The notes under the pieces are model-generated. The model was given only the letters and a program-made list of their open reading frames with translations, did no database searches and was not told the DNA's origin. The position numbers and the translations under genes were made by a program. A stretch of 64,000 nucleotides of DNA. Source: Eutrema japonicum (taxonomy: Eukaryota; Streptophyta; Magnoliopsida; Brassicales; Brassicaceae). The DNA is taken from positions 32,424,545 to 32,488,544 of the forward strand of contig BSQW01000014.1 of assembly GCA_030161315.1 (NCBI GenBank). Direction: 5' to 3'. This document shows positions 32,601 to 42,961 of the stretch, one piece after another (position 1 is the first letter of the stretch; the number at the start of each line of letters is the position of its first letter).

Positions 32601-33658
32601 CTCCGAAGCAATGGCATGAAAAATTTGACAGTGTAATGATGTCAAATGGCTTTCACATCAATGAATGTGATAAGTGCATTTATATCAAAAGTACTTCACA
32701 AGGTTATGTGTTGTTGTGTTTGTACGTAGATGACATGCTAATCATGGGAAGCAACAAAGATATAATCATTCAAACAAAGAACATGCTAAGTGGAAAGTTT
32801 GATATGAAAGACATGGGATTAACTGATGTAATTCTAGGGATTAAGATTATTCGAAATTCAAAAGGAATAATTATGTCTCAAGATCATTACGCCACAAAAA
32901 TCCTAGAGAGGTTTAAGACCTACTCCAATGGGACAGCAAAAACTCCACTTGATCCTCATCTTCACTTGACAAAGAATTCAGGTGAAGCAGTGTTACAAGT
33001 GGAGTATGCAAGAGTCATCGGGAGTCTAATGTACTTAACGAATTGTACTAGACCCGATTTAGCACACTCAGTAAATGTACTAAGTCGTTACACGAGCAAT
33101 CCAGGTCATACACATTGGAGAGCCATAACTAGGGTATTAAATTATCTAAGATACACCAAAAGTTATGGGCTGCACTTCGGTAAAGAACCAGCAGTGCTGG
33201 AAGGGTACAGTGATGCCAATTGGATTTCAGATTCAAGAAACTCCAAATCCACGAGTGGATATGTCTTTACTCTTGCTGGTGCAGCAATATCCTGGAAATC
33301 TTCTAAACAAACACTCCTGGCCAGATCAACCATGGAGTCAGAGTTTGTAGCTTTAGACAAAGCTGCTGAGGAAGCAGAATGGCTTCGAAACTTTTTGGAA
33401 GATATCCCGATGTGGGAGAAACCAGTGCCAGCATTACGTGTACACTATGATAGTCAGTCGGCTATCTCTCGGACACTGAGTAACCTATATAATGGCAAGT
33501 CTCGTCATATAAGAAGACGACATAAGACCATTAGACAATTGATCTCAACTGGTGTAATAACGATAGATTACATCAAGTCGGCTGATAACCTAGCGGATCC
33601 GTTTACCAAAGGTTTGCCGCGAGATCAAATTGTAAAATCATCAAAGGAATGGGTTTAA
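29639..33658 (+). CDS. Copia gag-pol polyprotein, full-length
   Basis: 1,339 codons, ATG at 29639. Gag (about 40-310; FDGTAFKMWKRKMFFYL) ends in a zinc knuckle C292..Y295....H300....C305, in which the second Cys is Tyr (TAT at 30521). Protease: FDTGAT with Asp339. Integrase: WHERLGH and CEVCVQAK zinc part, then catalytic Asp545 (HTDLCD), Asp608 (SDRGGEY) and Glu643 (VAERKN). Reverse transcriptase: WVFTTKLKIDG, MDVNTAFLNG and YVDDM (1029-1032). RNase H: GYSDANW, STMESEF, HYDSQSA, ADPFTKGL. All other catalytic motifs are intact, so the element may be active or only recently inactive. The polyprotein would be expressed from the LTR promoter and cut by its own protease. Confidence 0.96.
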   Translation: MTIDVENNSGLVEKTSEKVESTASQIETVKVPSGNHVAPPTKFDGTAFKMWKRKMFFYLTTLNLQKYTSEVKPVLPENNTDPRALASVHAWEHADFLCKGYIQNSLSDSLFGVYKNVETSKDLWDSLDKKYRIEDSGTQKFTVAKFEQYKMVDSRPLMEQVDEVQRLLQDIFAEGMRLCETYQGCCIIEKLPPGWTDFKNYLRLKKKKMSLEDLIVKLRVESTNREQQINVGVKIREHNANMVEHQNPNQGKWQNKGRLNKGKGKIPPKNFQKFKNKSGHNGQTSQRFLGLCNFYGKQGHKSVDCRSKKAQANLTEADMCDVVTEVNVAESHPKTWWFDTGATRHICMDREMFSTYTKTKNGDKLLMGNSASSTIDGHGKVVLKLTSGQELVLTNVVHVPDMRKNLISGSLISKHGFSVKLEGDKLILTKNGMYLGKGFVCDNLFKMSVEAVIQKDNVTEASTSKNPKINDKKPIAYLAESFNIWHERLGHVNFKSMSRLMNMNMIPKCKLSKDKCEVCVQAKLTKTPSPSVQRTTEPLGLIHTDLCDLKYIQTRGGKKYFVTFIDDCTRYCYIFLLRSKDEALDKFKEYKLEVENQLGKTIKKVRSDRGGEYSEPFDAFCRSHGIIYQITAPYSPESNGVAERKNRTLKEMMNAMLQESGLAQNMWGEALLTSNYILNKIPHKITGKTPYELWKGNVPSYVYLKVWGCLAKVAVPLPKKVTIGPKTVYCIFIGYAHNSSAYRFLVHKSDIPDIHVNTIMESRNAYFFENVFPCKDRGNPKRTRDERDASNEASTSGTSTEVEEAEPRRSKRARKEKTFGSEFIMAFLAESGPRTFMEAMSTPDAPFWMEASNSEINSIMQNHTYELVDLPQGCKPLGCKWVFTTKLKIDGSIDKYKARLVVQGFRQKEGLDFFDTYSPVTRITSIRMLIGIAALRNLEIHQMDVNTAFLNGDLEEEIYMNQPEGYVAPGQEKKVCRLVKSLYGLKQAPKQWHEKFDSVMMSNGFHINECDKCIYIKSTSQGYVLLCLYVDDMLIMGSNKDIIIQTKNMLSGKFDMKDMGLTDVILGIKIIRNSKGIIMSQDHYATKILERFKTYSNGTAKTPLDPHLHLTKNSGEAVLQVEYARVIGSLMYLTNCTRPDLAHSVNVLSRYTSNPGHTHWRAITRVLNYLRYTKSYGLHFGKEPAVLEGYSDANWISDSRNSKSTSGYVFTLAGAAISWKSSKQTLLARSTMESEFVALDKAAEEAEWLRNFLEDIPMWEKPVPALRVHYDSQSAISRTLSNLYNGKSRHIRRRHKTIRQLISTGVITIDYIKSADNLADPFTKGLPRDQIVKSSKEWV

Positions 33659-34315
33659 AGCCTATAGAAAAAGGTGATGTTTGACAGATACCCCACCTAT
33701 GTGACTGGAGATCCCAAGATCTAGGTTCAAAGGGAAACAAAATTAAACTGATTCGAATTGAGCACTGTGAGACTATGTCTCTGCCCAGTTCCTAGGATGA
33801 TATAACAGTGCTACCTGTGGATAGTAAGGATAAGCGTTGGCTTTTAATGATTGCATAGCTATGTAGATAGTGGAGTGTGACAGGACACTTCTGAAAAACA
33901 AGCTAATAAAATATCACCTAGTGAAGTGTGAAATGGGGCCGTTTCTAGGAGAATGAAAGAGAAGGCTATATTCTCCAAATTCACTCACGAATACCAGGAA
34001 TGTTCAAGGCCAAAATGAACACAATAGAGAACAAAGTTCTACGAGAAGATGTCTCTGTGCGATACATGTTGTCTAAGTTTACATAAAAATCCGGGCGGTT
34101 CAAGACATCATGTTCACCTCCTGGCCGAGTAAACTCGACAGATATTAAAAATGTTTGGTTCAAAGCTGAAAAATACTACCTCTCAGATACAGTTACATTT
34201 TCGTATACTCTCGAAAGTCTGTCTACGTCTAGATGAGTCTAGTCAAGTATGTCTAGTAAAGTCTAGTCTGTTCAATTTTCATATGTTTAGAGTCATTTCT
34301 ATTCATGTGGGGGAT
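33659..34315 (+). other. Copia 3' non-coding region and polypurine tract
   Basis: Follows the gag-pol stop. No ORF of note. TGTGGGGGAT ending at 34315 is the polypurine tract. GTCTAGT-like short repeats occur at 34215-34270. Confidence 0.7.
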
Positions 34316-35041
34316 TGTTGGAAAAAAATTTATAAGAGCTTGAGGGCTTTATAAATATGTGTATGTGTGAATTGAAATGAGACATTTGGGCTATGTAAAA
34401 AAGCCTTGTGAATGTAAAAAGGAAAAACCTTAAAAAAAGGAAAAGCCTTAAAAAAGGAAAAGCCTACAAAAAAAAAGGAAAAGCCTTAAGAAAAGGAAAA
34501 ACCTTAAAAAAAGGAAAAGCCTTAAAAAGGAAAAACCTACAAAAAGGAAAAGCCTTAAGAAAAGGAAAAACCTAAAAAAAGGAAAAACCTAAAAAAAGAA
34601 AAGTGAGGGACATGTAAAAATTCCCACATCGCTAGTTGGAAATAATTTCCTCTATGATCTTCTCCTATATATAGGATCGCCTCTCTTGAGAGAAAGGTAT
34701 CCAATCATACACAGAAAACACACTTACAAAAGAAAAAGTTCATTCAATCCTCTACAGCTTAGAGTAAGTCTTTATTCGAGAGTATCGTAATATAATGTTC
34801 GATAGATCTGATATCAAGTGTAGATGATACAGATTACTTTGGTTGTATCCTGGGACTCATGGATCTATTAAAACCCGTCGCACTACGGGAGATTCTTAGA
34901 GTTAAGGAAAGAGATTCATCTCGACTCCTTAGATTTATTTTATTGCTTTATCGTTTTATGAATCGTCTGTTCCTTACTGTTTATTTATATAAATCGTGAT
35001 TAAATCTCTCCTGTCTATTGTGCGATAATTTTGGTCCTACA
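34316..35041 (+). repeat. Copia 3' LTR (726 bp)
   Basis: Same as the 5' LTR, with one fewer block in the A-rich AAGGAAAA...CCTT array (34414-34605). Followed by the GTAAG target duplication. Confidence 0.93.
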
Positions 35042-35059
35042 GTAAGGTTGGAGATGCTC

Positions 35060-35261
35060 TCGGAGGGTAAATACTTCACCATTTTGATCGCTTTACTCTT
35101 TCATGTCCTTGACTCTGTTCGATTTGTCCAACATGGTAATTAACTTGTAGGACAAAAATTGTTTAGAATGTACACATGTGTAATCTTTAGTCTTTATTTT
35201 GGGTTTGTTAGATTGTTCGAGTAACAAATTTGAGTGTTTAGGAGTCATCATCAAGATCAAT
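35060..35261 (+). promoter_or_regulatory. Former upstream region of the MATH gene
   Basis: About 200 bp between the Harbinger end and the MATH start codon. Position suggests the promoter and 5' UTR; no TATA box is convincing. Confidence 0.3.
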
Positions 35262-36505
35262 GGTGAGTCAAGCTGATAAGAAGTTCACTTGGGTGATTAA
35301 GAATTTCTCCACTTTGGAATCCGAGAGAGTTTATTCTGATACATTTGTGGTCGGTCGCTGCAAATGTTAAGAATAATTAGAACTTGTTTGCAAGTGATAC
35401 ATTCGTGGTCGGTCGTTGCACATGATACATCTTTTGCTTTCTATGGTTTTTGCTTGCAGGCGTCTTCTCGCCTTTCCCAGATGATTTGACAGTATGAAGA
35501 ATTGTTATTTGTCTTTGTATGTGGTTGTTCCTAATCCTGAATCTTTGCCTTCTGGATGGAGAAGACACGCTAAAGTCTCCTTTACTAATAAATCAAATTC
35601 CGGGAGAAGTCTCCCTACTGCGAGGTGATTATTTCCTCGATCTCTCGCCACGTTATGATTATTTTCATATTGCATGATATAGATGTTTCTTTTATTTTTT
35701 TTATTAAAATTTGGTGCATTGTATTTCAAAAAGTGAAGGGTTTACAATTGTTAAACAAAAGCTAACAATTGAGAAATGACAAGTATGAAACTTTGGTATT
35801 GGATTCGATGGAAATTATCGAACGTTTCCGCCTTGGCCTCGAGAACCATGCTTTCCACGACTTTTAACTGTCGTCCATTCCAGCTTGTCTTGTGTCCTTT
35901 GGTTGTGTTTTATGACAGGTCGTTCTCGCAAGGTTCTCTGAAAAATGTGGACACTAAATCCACATGCATTTTAAATATGTTGTGTTCAATCCGCTGGAGT
36001 ATAGCTTATGTAATATTAATGCTTTGTTTGAGAAAATGTAAATGATGGTGAGATCAGATATCTGTTTTGTGAATTTTCAGAATCACAACACTGGTTTGAA
36101 CAGAAGAACCACACATATGGTTTTCAATCTGTTTCGTCTTACTAGCAGAGTTAGAGGGTTACTGGTGAACGGAGAAGTCAAGATTGTTTCAGAGATTGAT
36201 GTTCTTGAAGTTATTGGTAAATTAGATGTACCACTGGAAACTACGGAAAGCGTGGATATCAATGGGTTTCAAGTCCTTGCTTCACAGGTAAGAAAAACAC
36301 TTCTAAATGTACATAAAAACACAAGAATCAAACAAATCGTAAGAGTTCATTTCCTTGATATATATATACAGGCTGCATATATGTTTTGTTTGTTTTCATG
36401 TCTCCTACAAATATCTATCTGATATGTCTCTTTTTTTTCTTTTTTTTTTTGCAGGTAGAATCTGTGAAATGTTTGTTTGAAAAGCACCCAAACGAAATCA
36501 AAACG
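35262..36505 (+). pseudogene. MATH-domain (coiled-coil type) gene, 5' half, broken
   Basis: Opens MVSQADKKFTWVIKNFSTL at 35262, the start of the plant MATH domain (TRAF-like fold, protein binding). After an intron (about 35368-35459) it resumes WRLLAFPR, meets a TGA near 35480, and continues YLSLYVVVPNPESLPSGWRRHA. A later block (36060-36289) reads LLVNGEVKIVSEIDVLEVIGKL and SVDINGFQVLASQ, with a frame change near 36135. An intron 36290-36455 leads to VESVKCLFEKHP (36456-36491). There the gene is cut by the CACTA element; its coiled-coil end lies at 49593. Confidence 0.85.
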
Positions 36506-36739
36506 ACGTGTAATCATCGAACTTCGATTTTAACCACTCGTCCATCTTGTCGCTCTTCGTTTTCTGAATCGATAACTCGTCCTCCAAAACGTGACATTGA
36601 GCTCTTCGTTTTGCCGGATAAGTTATGGATCCATCGAGAAACCGGCCGAAGAGGATGCACGTTGGATCGCAAGATTACCCAACCCCGACCGACGACCTTT
36701 TTTAACGGGTATCTCCTACGAAAACAATAAAAAAACATT

Positions 36740-37860
36740 AGAATTTTTTATTAACAAATAATTAACTAAATTAAAATAATAATCTATATTTTTTACTTAC
36801 CTCGAGGATTAGGTTGTTCATCTCGGACCGAGTGATTTCGTTGGATCTGGTGTAGCCCTCTTGCGATCTCTGGGTGAGAATCTCGTCTTGCGCCTTCGTC
36901 ATCTTTTCGACGATCTCCCTGACGGTTCCATCGTCAATTCGGCCCGTCTTCTTGTTGGTGTGCATCCTCACCATCACTTGCAGATGATCGGGAACTTCGC
37001 CGTATTCCTCCGTCTACAAAATAAATAAAACCGTTAAAGATAATCGTTTTCTTATAAAAAAAGAACAAAAAACTGCAAAAATACTTACCATTGCCATTTC
37101 GGTTGTCAAGAAGCTCTTTGCCCCGTTGTTCAGATAGCTTCTCCCTTCCCGCTTCGGCGACTCTTCCGGTTCTGGGAATTAGTCTGAGATAGAGCTATGG
37201 TCTTCTGCTGTTGCCAATACATGATGTATTCCGTATACAAATCCTTGTTCAAGCCTTTGGCTTATCTTTCCCCTTTTTCCAAGCTTTCTTCCACTCGTTC
37301 ATGTGGCGCGAGAATTGCGTCCTGGCCTCTGAAAAAATTTCCGTCTCTACCGTCTTTGTGATCGTATGGTTCTAATTAAACTCTTGCTACAAAAAAGAAA
37401 CAGAAATATTGATGTTAACAAAATCTCAAAATATATTAAAAAAAAATAAATAAAGATTTACTTACCGCAAACGTACGAAACCACATGTTTTGTTCGTGTG
37501 CCGGAATATCTGAAAATTTCGGGTATGGTTTGTCGAGGATGATGTGCAACATCTTGAGAATCGACTTGCTAATGCCATTCCCGGAGATTCTAAACCTATT
37601 AAAAACAAATTTAAAAACGGTTATCAAACCTAAAAAATAATTAATTAAGAGTAAAAAAAATTATTACCAAATATATCTCGGAATCCGGAGTTCGGGATCG
37701 AGAATTTTGAGTAGTTCTCGTCCCGGCTGTTGAACGAGCTCCTCGATGGTCATGATCCTCGGTTGAGCTACACTCTCTGTATCCGGAACAGTACTCTGGC
37801 TAGGACCTCCGTCAGTACCCCTCCGCGCTTCTAGCCTCGAACCGCTAGGACGGTCTTAAT
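36740..37860 (-). pseudogene. CACTA plant transposase, Ptta/En/Spm type (Transposase_24)
   Basis: Read on the minus strand: IMTIEELVQQPGREL and PELRIPRYIW (about 37755-37670), then GISKSILKMLHIILDKPYPKF with EQNMWFRTFA (about 37590-37465), then HMNEWKKAWKKG (about 37300), and finally VRMHTNKKTGRIDDGTVREI with RSEMNNLILEVSKKY (36977-36790). Intron-like AT-rich gaps (37640-37670, 37385-37460, 37015-37090) separate the blocks. This is the TNPA-like partner of CACTA elements, presumed to bind subterminal repeats. A frame break near 37260 and uncertain ends make it a probable pseudogene. Confidence 0.72.
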
Positions 37861-38093
37861 CGAATCCACCGTAATACAAAAAATAAAAAACGCGATCATT
37901 TTAAAAACATTTAACTAATCATAAATATTTTTCTAAAAAACCAAAACTTTTGTTTCAAAAAATACTTAAAAAAAATCGCTTATTATAAAAACAATTTCTC
38001 AAAACAATTTTAATAAATAAATATATAAAAAACATTTTTTAAAAATATATATAAAAAACGTTTAAAAAATATATATTTATAACAAACGTTTTT

Positions 38094-38134
<41 letters not shown>

Positions 38135-38690
38135 GTTTTAAAAAATTATAATTTAAACTATTTTAATAAATAAATATATATAAAACGTATTACAAAAAAT
38201 ATTTTTATCAAAAACGTTTTAAAAATATATATTTGTAAAAAACGTTTTAAAAAAATATAATTTATAAAAACGCTTTAAAAAAATATAATTATAAAAATCA
38301 TTTAAAAAAAATATATTTATAAAAAACATTTTTTATAAATTATATGTATTAAAAACGTTTTTCACAAAATAAAAAAAATATTTACAAAAACAGTTTTTTA
38401 TAAATATATTTTATATAAACGTTATTTAATTAAATCTAATAATTCTAAAAATTTCAACATACACTAATCTAAAAACTAATTTAAAAGATGAACACATATT
38501 CAACATAATCCACAACAAAAAACGACAAATCCACAAAAATCAACGTAATCTAACAACTTAATCTAACAACCTAATCTAATTAACAATCTAACAACCTAAT
38601 CTAATTTCACAAATTCCACAAAAAATCAACCTAATCTAACAACAACAACAAAAAAATTATTAACCAACTTACATTTGTGGGTTTGAGGGA
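37861..38690. repeat. AT-rich stretch with repeated AAAACGTTTTAAAAAATATAT units and an (AT)n tract
   Basis: 37990-38430 repeats an AACGTTT-plus-ATATATTTATAA theme at roughly 50-60 bp spacing. (AT)n spans about 38097-38131. 38500-38660 repeats CTAATCTAACAAC. It lies upstream of the Transposase_24 gene, so it may hold its promoter or a first intron. Confidence 0.6.
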
Positions 38691-38759
38691 AGGTCGGGAG
38701 AGAAGAAGTTTGGAAACAAGAAGAGAAGATTGAGAGAGAAGATCGATGGTCTTAGAAAT

Positions 38760-39535
38760 TTATAAAGATTTCTGACGGACTACCTCCCTCGGTAATCCGT
38801 CGGAAACCCATTTCAATTAACCGCTTCGATTTTTCTCTTTTTCGTTTGGCGGTTTAATTTCGCGGGTAAAAATGCCCGGCTAAAATTCAGGATCCGTCAG
38901 AAAACCGTCGAAAATTTCCGAGGGATTTCGGACGGTTTAGGGTTTAGGGTTTATATTATGAAGATTTCATTAATTTTAGTGTTTAATAACCATTAGTGTT
39001 ATATACTAATAAGAAAAACTTTTGAAAAACAATCAAAAAAAGTTATTTGGGAGTTTGTAAGAATCGATCGATGAGCGAGTTCAAGCATTCATAAAAACAA
39101 ATAGAACATCTAAGGACATTTACGGGGTTGCTCCGGGTTTTAACTAAAAATTTTAAAACGTATTAGTTTTAAAAGGATTTCACATAAACTAGTGTATATT
39201 TGTTCCTTCAACATAAGACCTAACAACTTCAAAATCTGGCAAATTTGAGGTTTTATGCCCTAAACCGTCGGAAATCCCTTGGAATTTTCCGAGGGAAATA
39301 CGACGTATTTAAGGATTTTCAATTCAGTTTTAGCCGAGGCATTCGAAAATGTCTCGGCTAAAACTGAAATTGGTTAAATCCGTCGGAAATCCCTCGGAAA
39401 TTTCAGAGGGATTTTCGACGGATACGACCAGTTTCAGTTTTATCCGAGACATTCAAGTTTTAGCCGGGATTCCGAAAATGTCTCGGCTAAAACTGAAACT
39501 TGTCGGATCCGTCGGAAATTTCATAAAAAGGTGAA
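38760..39535. repeat. CACTA subterminal-type repeats inside the element
   Basis: Clusters of CCGTCGGAAAT, CCCTCGGAA, TCCGAGGGA and CTCGGCTAAAACTGAA motifs in both orientations (38775-38945 and 39260-39520). The same vocabulary fills the terminal region at 49259-49570. They lie between the TNPD end and the upstream region of the Transposase_24 gene. Confidence 0.7.
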
Positions 39536-39581
39536 AACATTATACATAGATAAATAAGTTATATATTTTACATAAAATTCA

Positions 39582-42131
39582 TTATTCGGAGTCCGATGAA
39601 TAATCTGACGTAGCTGAATCGGAGTCCTCGTCAAATTCGCCGATCTCTTCCTCTGAATCCTCAAATACCTCGTAATTCCCGTCCATGGGGAAATCAACCA
39701 CGAGATCAACTTCAAGAGAATGCTCGATCAGACCTAAGTTACCAATTGTGTTTTCCTGCAAAGGGTCGTGCTCTGACACACCATAATCTCTTCCCCTTGG
39801 GTGTATCGACATAACAGTAATCCAAGGGTCTTGCTTGTTCCTAACCCGGGGGTATCGAATGTAGGAAACCTGATCCGCTTGTGAAGCAAGAATGAAAGGA
39901 TCGTATTTCTAAAGTCGCCTTCGAGAGTGGACAGATGTAACATGATAACACCATATTTTACATGTTTTTAAGGTTTAATTTCATAGGTTTTTAGTTCCAA
40001 TTTGTATAGTTTTTGGATATTTTCATGCATTTAGGTCCAACTTGAGTCTCATTGCATTTTAGATGTCCTAGGTTGTCTTTGCATTCTTTTTGGCTTGCTT
40101 GAGCCATTTTCAGGTGTTCTTGGAGTCATAGGAGTTGGAGGAGTGAAGATAGCCATCAAAAAGTTCATTTCGGAATACAAAGATGCAGGATCAGGTTGAG
40201 ACGTCATAAGTTTGGCATTGGATGAAGGACTTTCCACCGATGGATTGAGCTCAAATTTTAACACGAGATATATCAATGGATTAGCTTTCATTTGGAAGTG
40301 GTTTGAGGCAATTCCAACGGTGCGATCAGAAGCTATGCCAATTTCCGTGACGACGGTCCAGTCTGGCGCGCGAAGGAACTCAGTGGAGCTCGCAGCGGTG
40401 TACCGCAGCGGTCTACAGTGACCGCTGCGGGTTCATCCGTCGAAAAAAACAGAGAATCACAGCGGTCATGCAGCGGTATGAGCTGACCGCTGTGGATCAT
40501 CTGAAACTCAAAAATTCGACCCAAACTCTATTAAAAGCCAAAAAACCTAATTTTATAAAAAAGTTTTCTTCTTCTAAGAGTGGGGCTCGTCCCCAACTCT
40601 CTCTTCTTGATGTTTTGGGATTGTTCTTCATACAAATGCCATTCTAGAGAAGATTTCTTCACTCTATCTTTATATTATGCTTATTTGATTCTTGTTCTTC
40701 ATTTCTATGTCTTTTTCTCTTGTGTTCTTCATGTTCTTGTGAGTTGACTTTTTGTTGGATTTTAGATAATGTTTGATTTGGATGGTTGATGGTTGATTGT
40801 TGATGTTTAGGCTTAGATAATCATTTGTTCTCATGTTAGGAGGGATCTTAATGCTAGAATCGAATTGACAACTCATTTCTAGAACTTAAGACATTTCTCG
40901 CCCGGAAGGTGTTCGATGAAATGTCTAGAAAACTTCTAAGCATGCAATTCAATTCTTAGCCAATGGAAATTGATGATTAAGGTGAATTGTTGACTTGTAT
41001 GGACTAATGCTTAATGATTATGGATCATTTAGTTTTGAACGGAAGTTCTTGATAACTAGATGATTTGTAAATGGATTAGTATCATGTGAGTGAACCAGTC
41101 TACTTGTATGATCCATGTCATAAGAATGAATGTGCATTGAATGTTTAGGCATCATTAGTCAATTGTCTTGATGGTTAGATAATGGTTATTTAAGATGATC
41201 TTGGATGAGTCTTTCACTTAGGTTGGTTCGTAATGCTAGATTTGTCATGATAAACCGAAACCTAGTACTACACCTTAGATTAGTTAGATTTTTGGTCTCA
41301 TCCCATGCATTAGGGATAGATTCGAGTAAGCGGTGTTAGTACTAGATTAGGATTGTTCATTCATTTCTAGATCTTAGGCATTTCACTCATGACCCGAGTT
41401 TAGTTGCTTGACCCGAACTTTTTGTGAGCTTTGCATATCCTAGCCAACGAAAGTTGATGTTTAGGGTGTTTAGTGAACAATTGGGATTGTTTCTTAATGT
41501 TGTTGATTATTTAATCACAAATGGAAATTTGTCAATGATTAGATAATTAACAAAGTGATTATTGCCATGGAAATGGATTAGTCATATTTGTGAATTCCAT
41601 GTTCTAAGATAGTGATTAATGCTTCCAAATGATTCATTGTTTGATTGTTACCCATCTCATTGATAGCTTAGTTCTTGATCCAACACTTTGTCTTGTGTCT
41701 TTGTGTTTTGTTTTCCTTCTTGCATTTGTTTTCTTTTCCCATAAACATATAAAAACCAAAAACAAAGTTTGCTCTAGCTTAAGAAGTTTCTTGCATTCTT
41801 AGTGCCTCAATCTTAACCCCTTATGGATTGACATCTCAAGTACTACAATGACATGAGTACACTTGGGATAATTGACACGAAAATATCCCGTATCATAACA
41901 CCAAATGCGTCATGGCGTAGACCTCCTACTGGATTATACCAATCGCAATAGAACGCAATGCACCTCAAGTCTACTTTTTGTTTGGACTTGTGCTAGAAAG
42001 TATTAGCTAGCAAAGTTGGAAATTTCTTCATTAATGCTCTGTCCGACAATAGAACCCTCGACTCTAGAAAGATTTTTCACCTTCTTCTTTAGGTGGAACA
42101 TATACCGCTCAAAAGGGTACATCCATCGGTA
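39582..42131 (-). pseudogene. CACTA TNPD-like transposase, C-terminal part, split by a solo LTR
   Basis: Minus strand from 42131: YRWMYPFERYMFHLKKKVK and VEGSIVGQSINEE (DUF4218-type), then VDLRCIAFYCDWYNPVGGL (DUF4216-type). The Athila solo LTR (41895-39943) interrupts it. It resumes at 39942 with ILASQADQVSYIRYPRVRN and VMSIHPRGRDYGVSEHD, and ends in an acidic tail (SATSDYSSDSE) with a stop at 39582. A premature stop and a frame change occur near 42030-41960. About 350 residues between this part and the 47.8-kb part are missing. Confidence 0.8.
39943..41895 (+). repeat. Solo Athila-type LTR with exact target duplication TAACA
   Basis: 1,953 bp, TGATAACACC...CCCGTATCA, flanked by TAACA at 39938-39942 and 41896-41900. 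The upstream block GCAATTCCAACGGTGCGATCA is shared with the Athila LTR at 46590. The core (40370-40500) holds GCAGCGGT...ACCGCTGCGG palindromic units, followed by TATTAAAAGCC. Confidence 0.88.
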
Positions 42132-42840
42132 TCTCTATAATTTCTCTCATACCTCTTTGCTTATTCTCTGCAACTATGTGTGAGTAGTTTCATAGTTAGG
42201 TTTAGGCTTTCAAGGGGATCCATGAGTCATTGAATTAGACACATATATGGATTTATCTTTTGTGGTTTTCGCTTATTATTGTGTTTATTGCTTAGACTTG
42301 AGCTGACCGCTAGGTCTATGAACTAGGGCTTAATATAATAGCGCGGAAGTGTGAAGATTGCTAGAAAGAACATAAACAAGGGAATCACCTAGTAGCGCGG
42401 AAGTGTATTAGGTTGATTCGTGAACATATCGAACTTGCTCGTTAAGGCTGATCTAGATTTATATAAGCACGGAAGTGGATTAGGATGCTAGGTTTAGTAA
42501 CCATGAGCACGGAAGTGGATTGGTTAGATATTTATGTTTGAGTTTGAAACTTGCTTTTAATTATTCCCTGAATAGTTGTCTGATTTATGATCTATGGATT
42601 CCTGCGAATAAACCCTCGACCTAACGCCTTTCCTTTATTGAATTTACATCGTTTAAATTGCTCTTGTTACTTCTTCTAAAACAAACCATATTTCTGTCTT
42701 AGCTTAATTTCATAATTGTGAGAATAGTAGTGTAACCTTGGTCTCTGTGGATTCGATCCTAAAGTACTGCATTGACAACCGTTATGATTGCGGTAGTGTG
42801 AACTTTAGTTTTAATTGACTGAGTGAAAACGCTTAAATCA
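42132..42840 (+). repeat. Athila 5' LTR, first half missing
   Basis: Corresponds to 47041-47751 of the 3' LTR and ends AACGCTTAAATCA. The joint to CACTA coding sequence is at about 42131. Confidence 0.85.
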
Positions 42841-42961
42841 ATTTGGCGCCGTTGTCGGGGACCAATAGCGTTACCTTCAATTCTGAATTTGAAATTTAGT
42901 CTAAGATTTACTAACATACTCCACTTTGTTCTCTTGTTCAGGTAACCAGCAAAAAAACTGA

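Larger units (their letters stand above)
28020..35041 (+). mobile_element. Young Copia (Tork/TNT1-like) LTR retrotransposon, structurally complete
   Basis: LTRs 28020-28762 and 34316-35041, TGTTGG...CCTACA, flanked by GTAAG on both sides (28015-28019 and 35042-35046). One uninterrupted gag-pol ORF. A polypurine tract TGTGGGGGAT lies just before the 3' LTR. No tRNA-iMet-type primer site (TATCAGAGC) is seen in the first bases after the 5' LTR (ATCTTAACTCTAAG). The LTRs differ at only a few bases apart from length changes in an A-rich array, so the insertion is recent. Confidence 0.93.
26626..35059. mobile_element. PIF/Harbinger-type element, interrupted by a Copia insertion
   Basis: Left end GAGCATCTCCAATG (26626) and right end TTGGAGATGCTC (35048-35059) are inverted repeats of the kind common in plant Harbinger elements. 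Inner copies of the ATTTCTCCATTTT motif appear near both ends (26640-26715 and, reversed, 27895-28014). It carries only the ORF1-like gene (27001-27646); no DDE transposase is seen. A Copia element sits in the right end at 28020-35041, and removing it leaves an element of about 1.4 kb. Confidence 0.72.

Noticed and set aside
29606..33360. Minus-strand ORFs of 60-105 codons across the Copia gag-pol
   Set aside because: Shadows of the long + strand frame; no motifs.
37990..38430. AT-rich region as a possible matrix attachment or centromere-type sequence
   Set aside because: Composition alone is weak evidence; it lies inside a CACTA element as intron or promoter filler.
38935..38956. TTTAGGGTTTAGGGTTTA, telomere-like repeat
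   Set aside because: Only about two and a half units; telo-box-like stretches of this size are common in plant DNA, and the surroundings are CACTA sequence.
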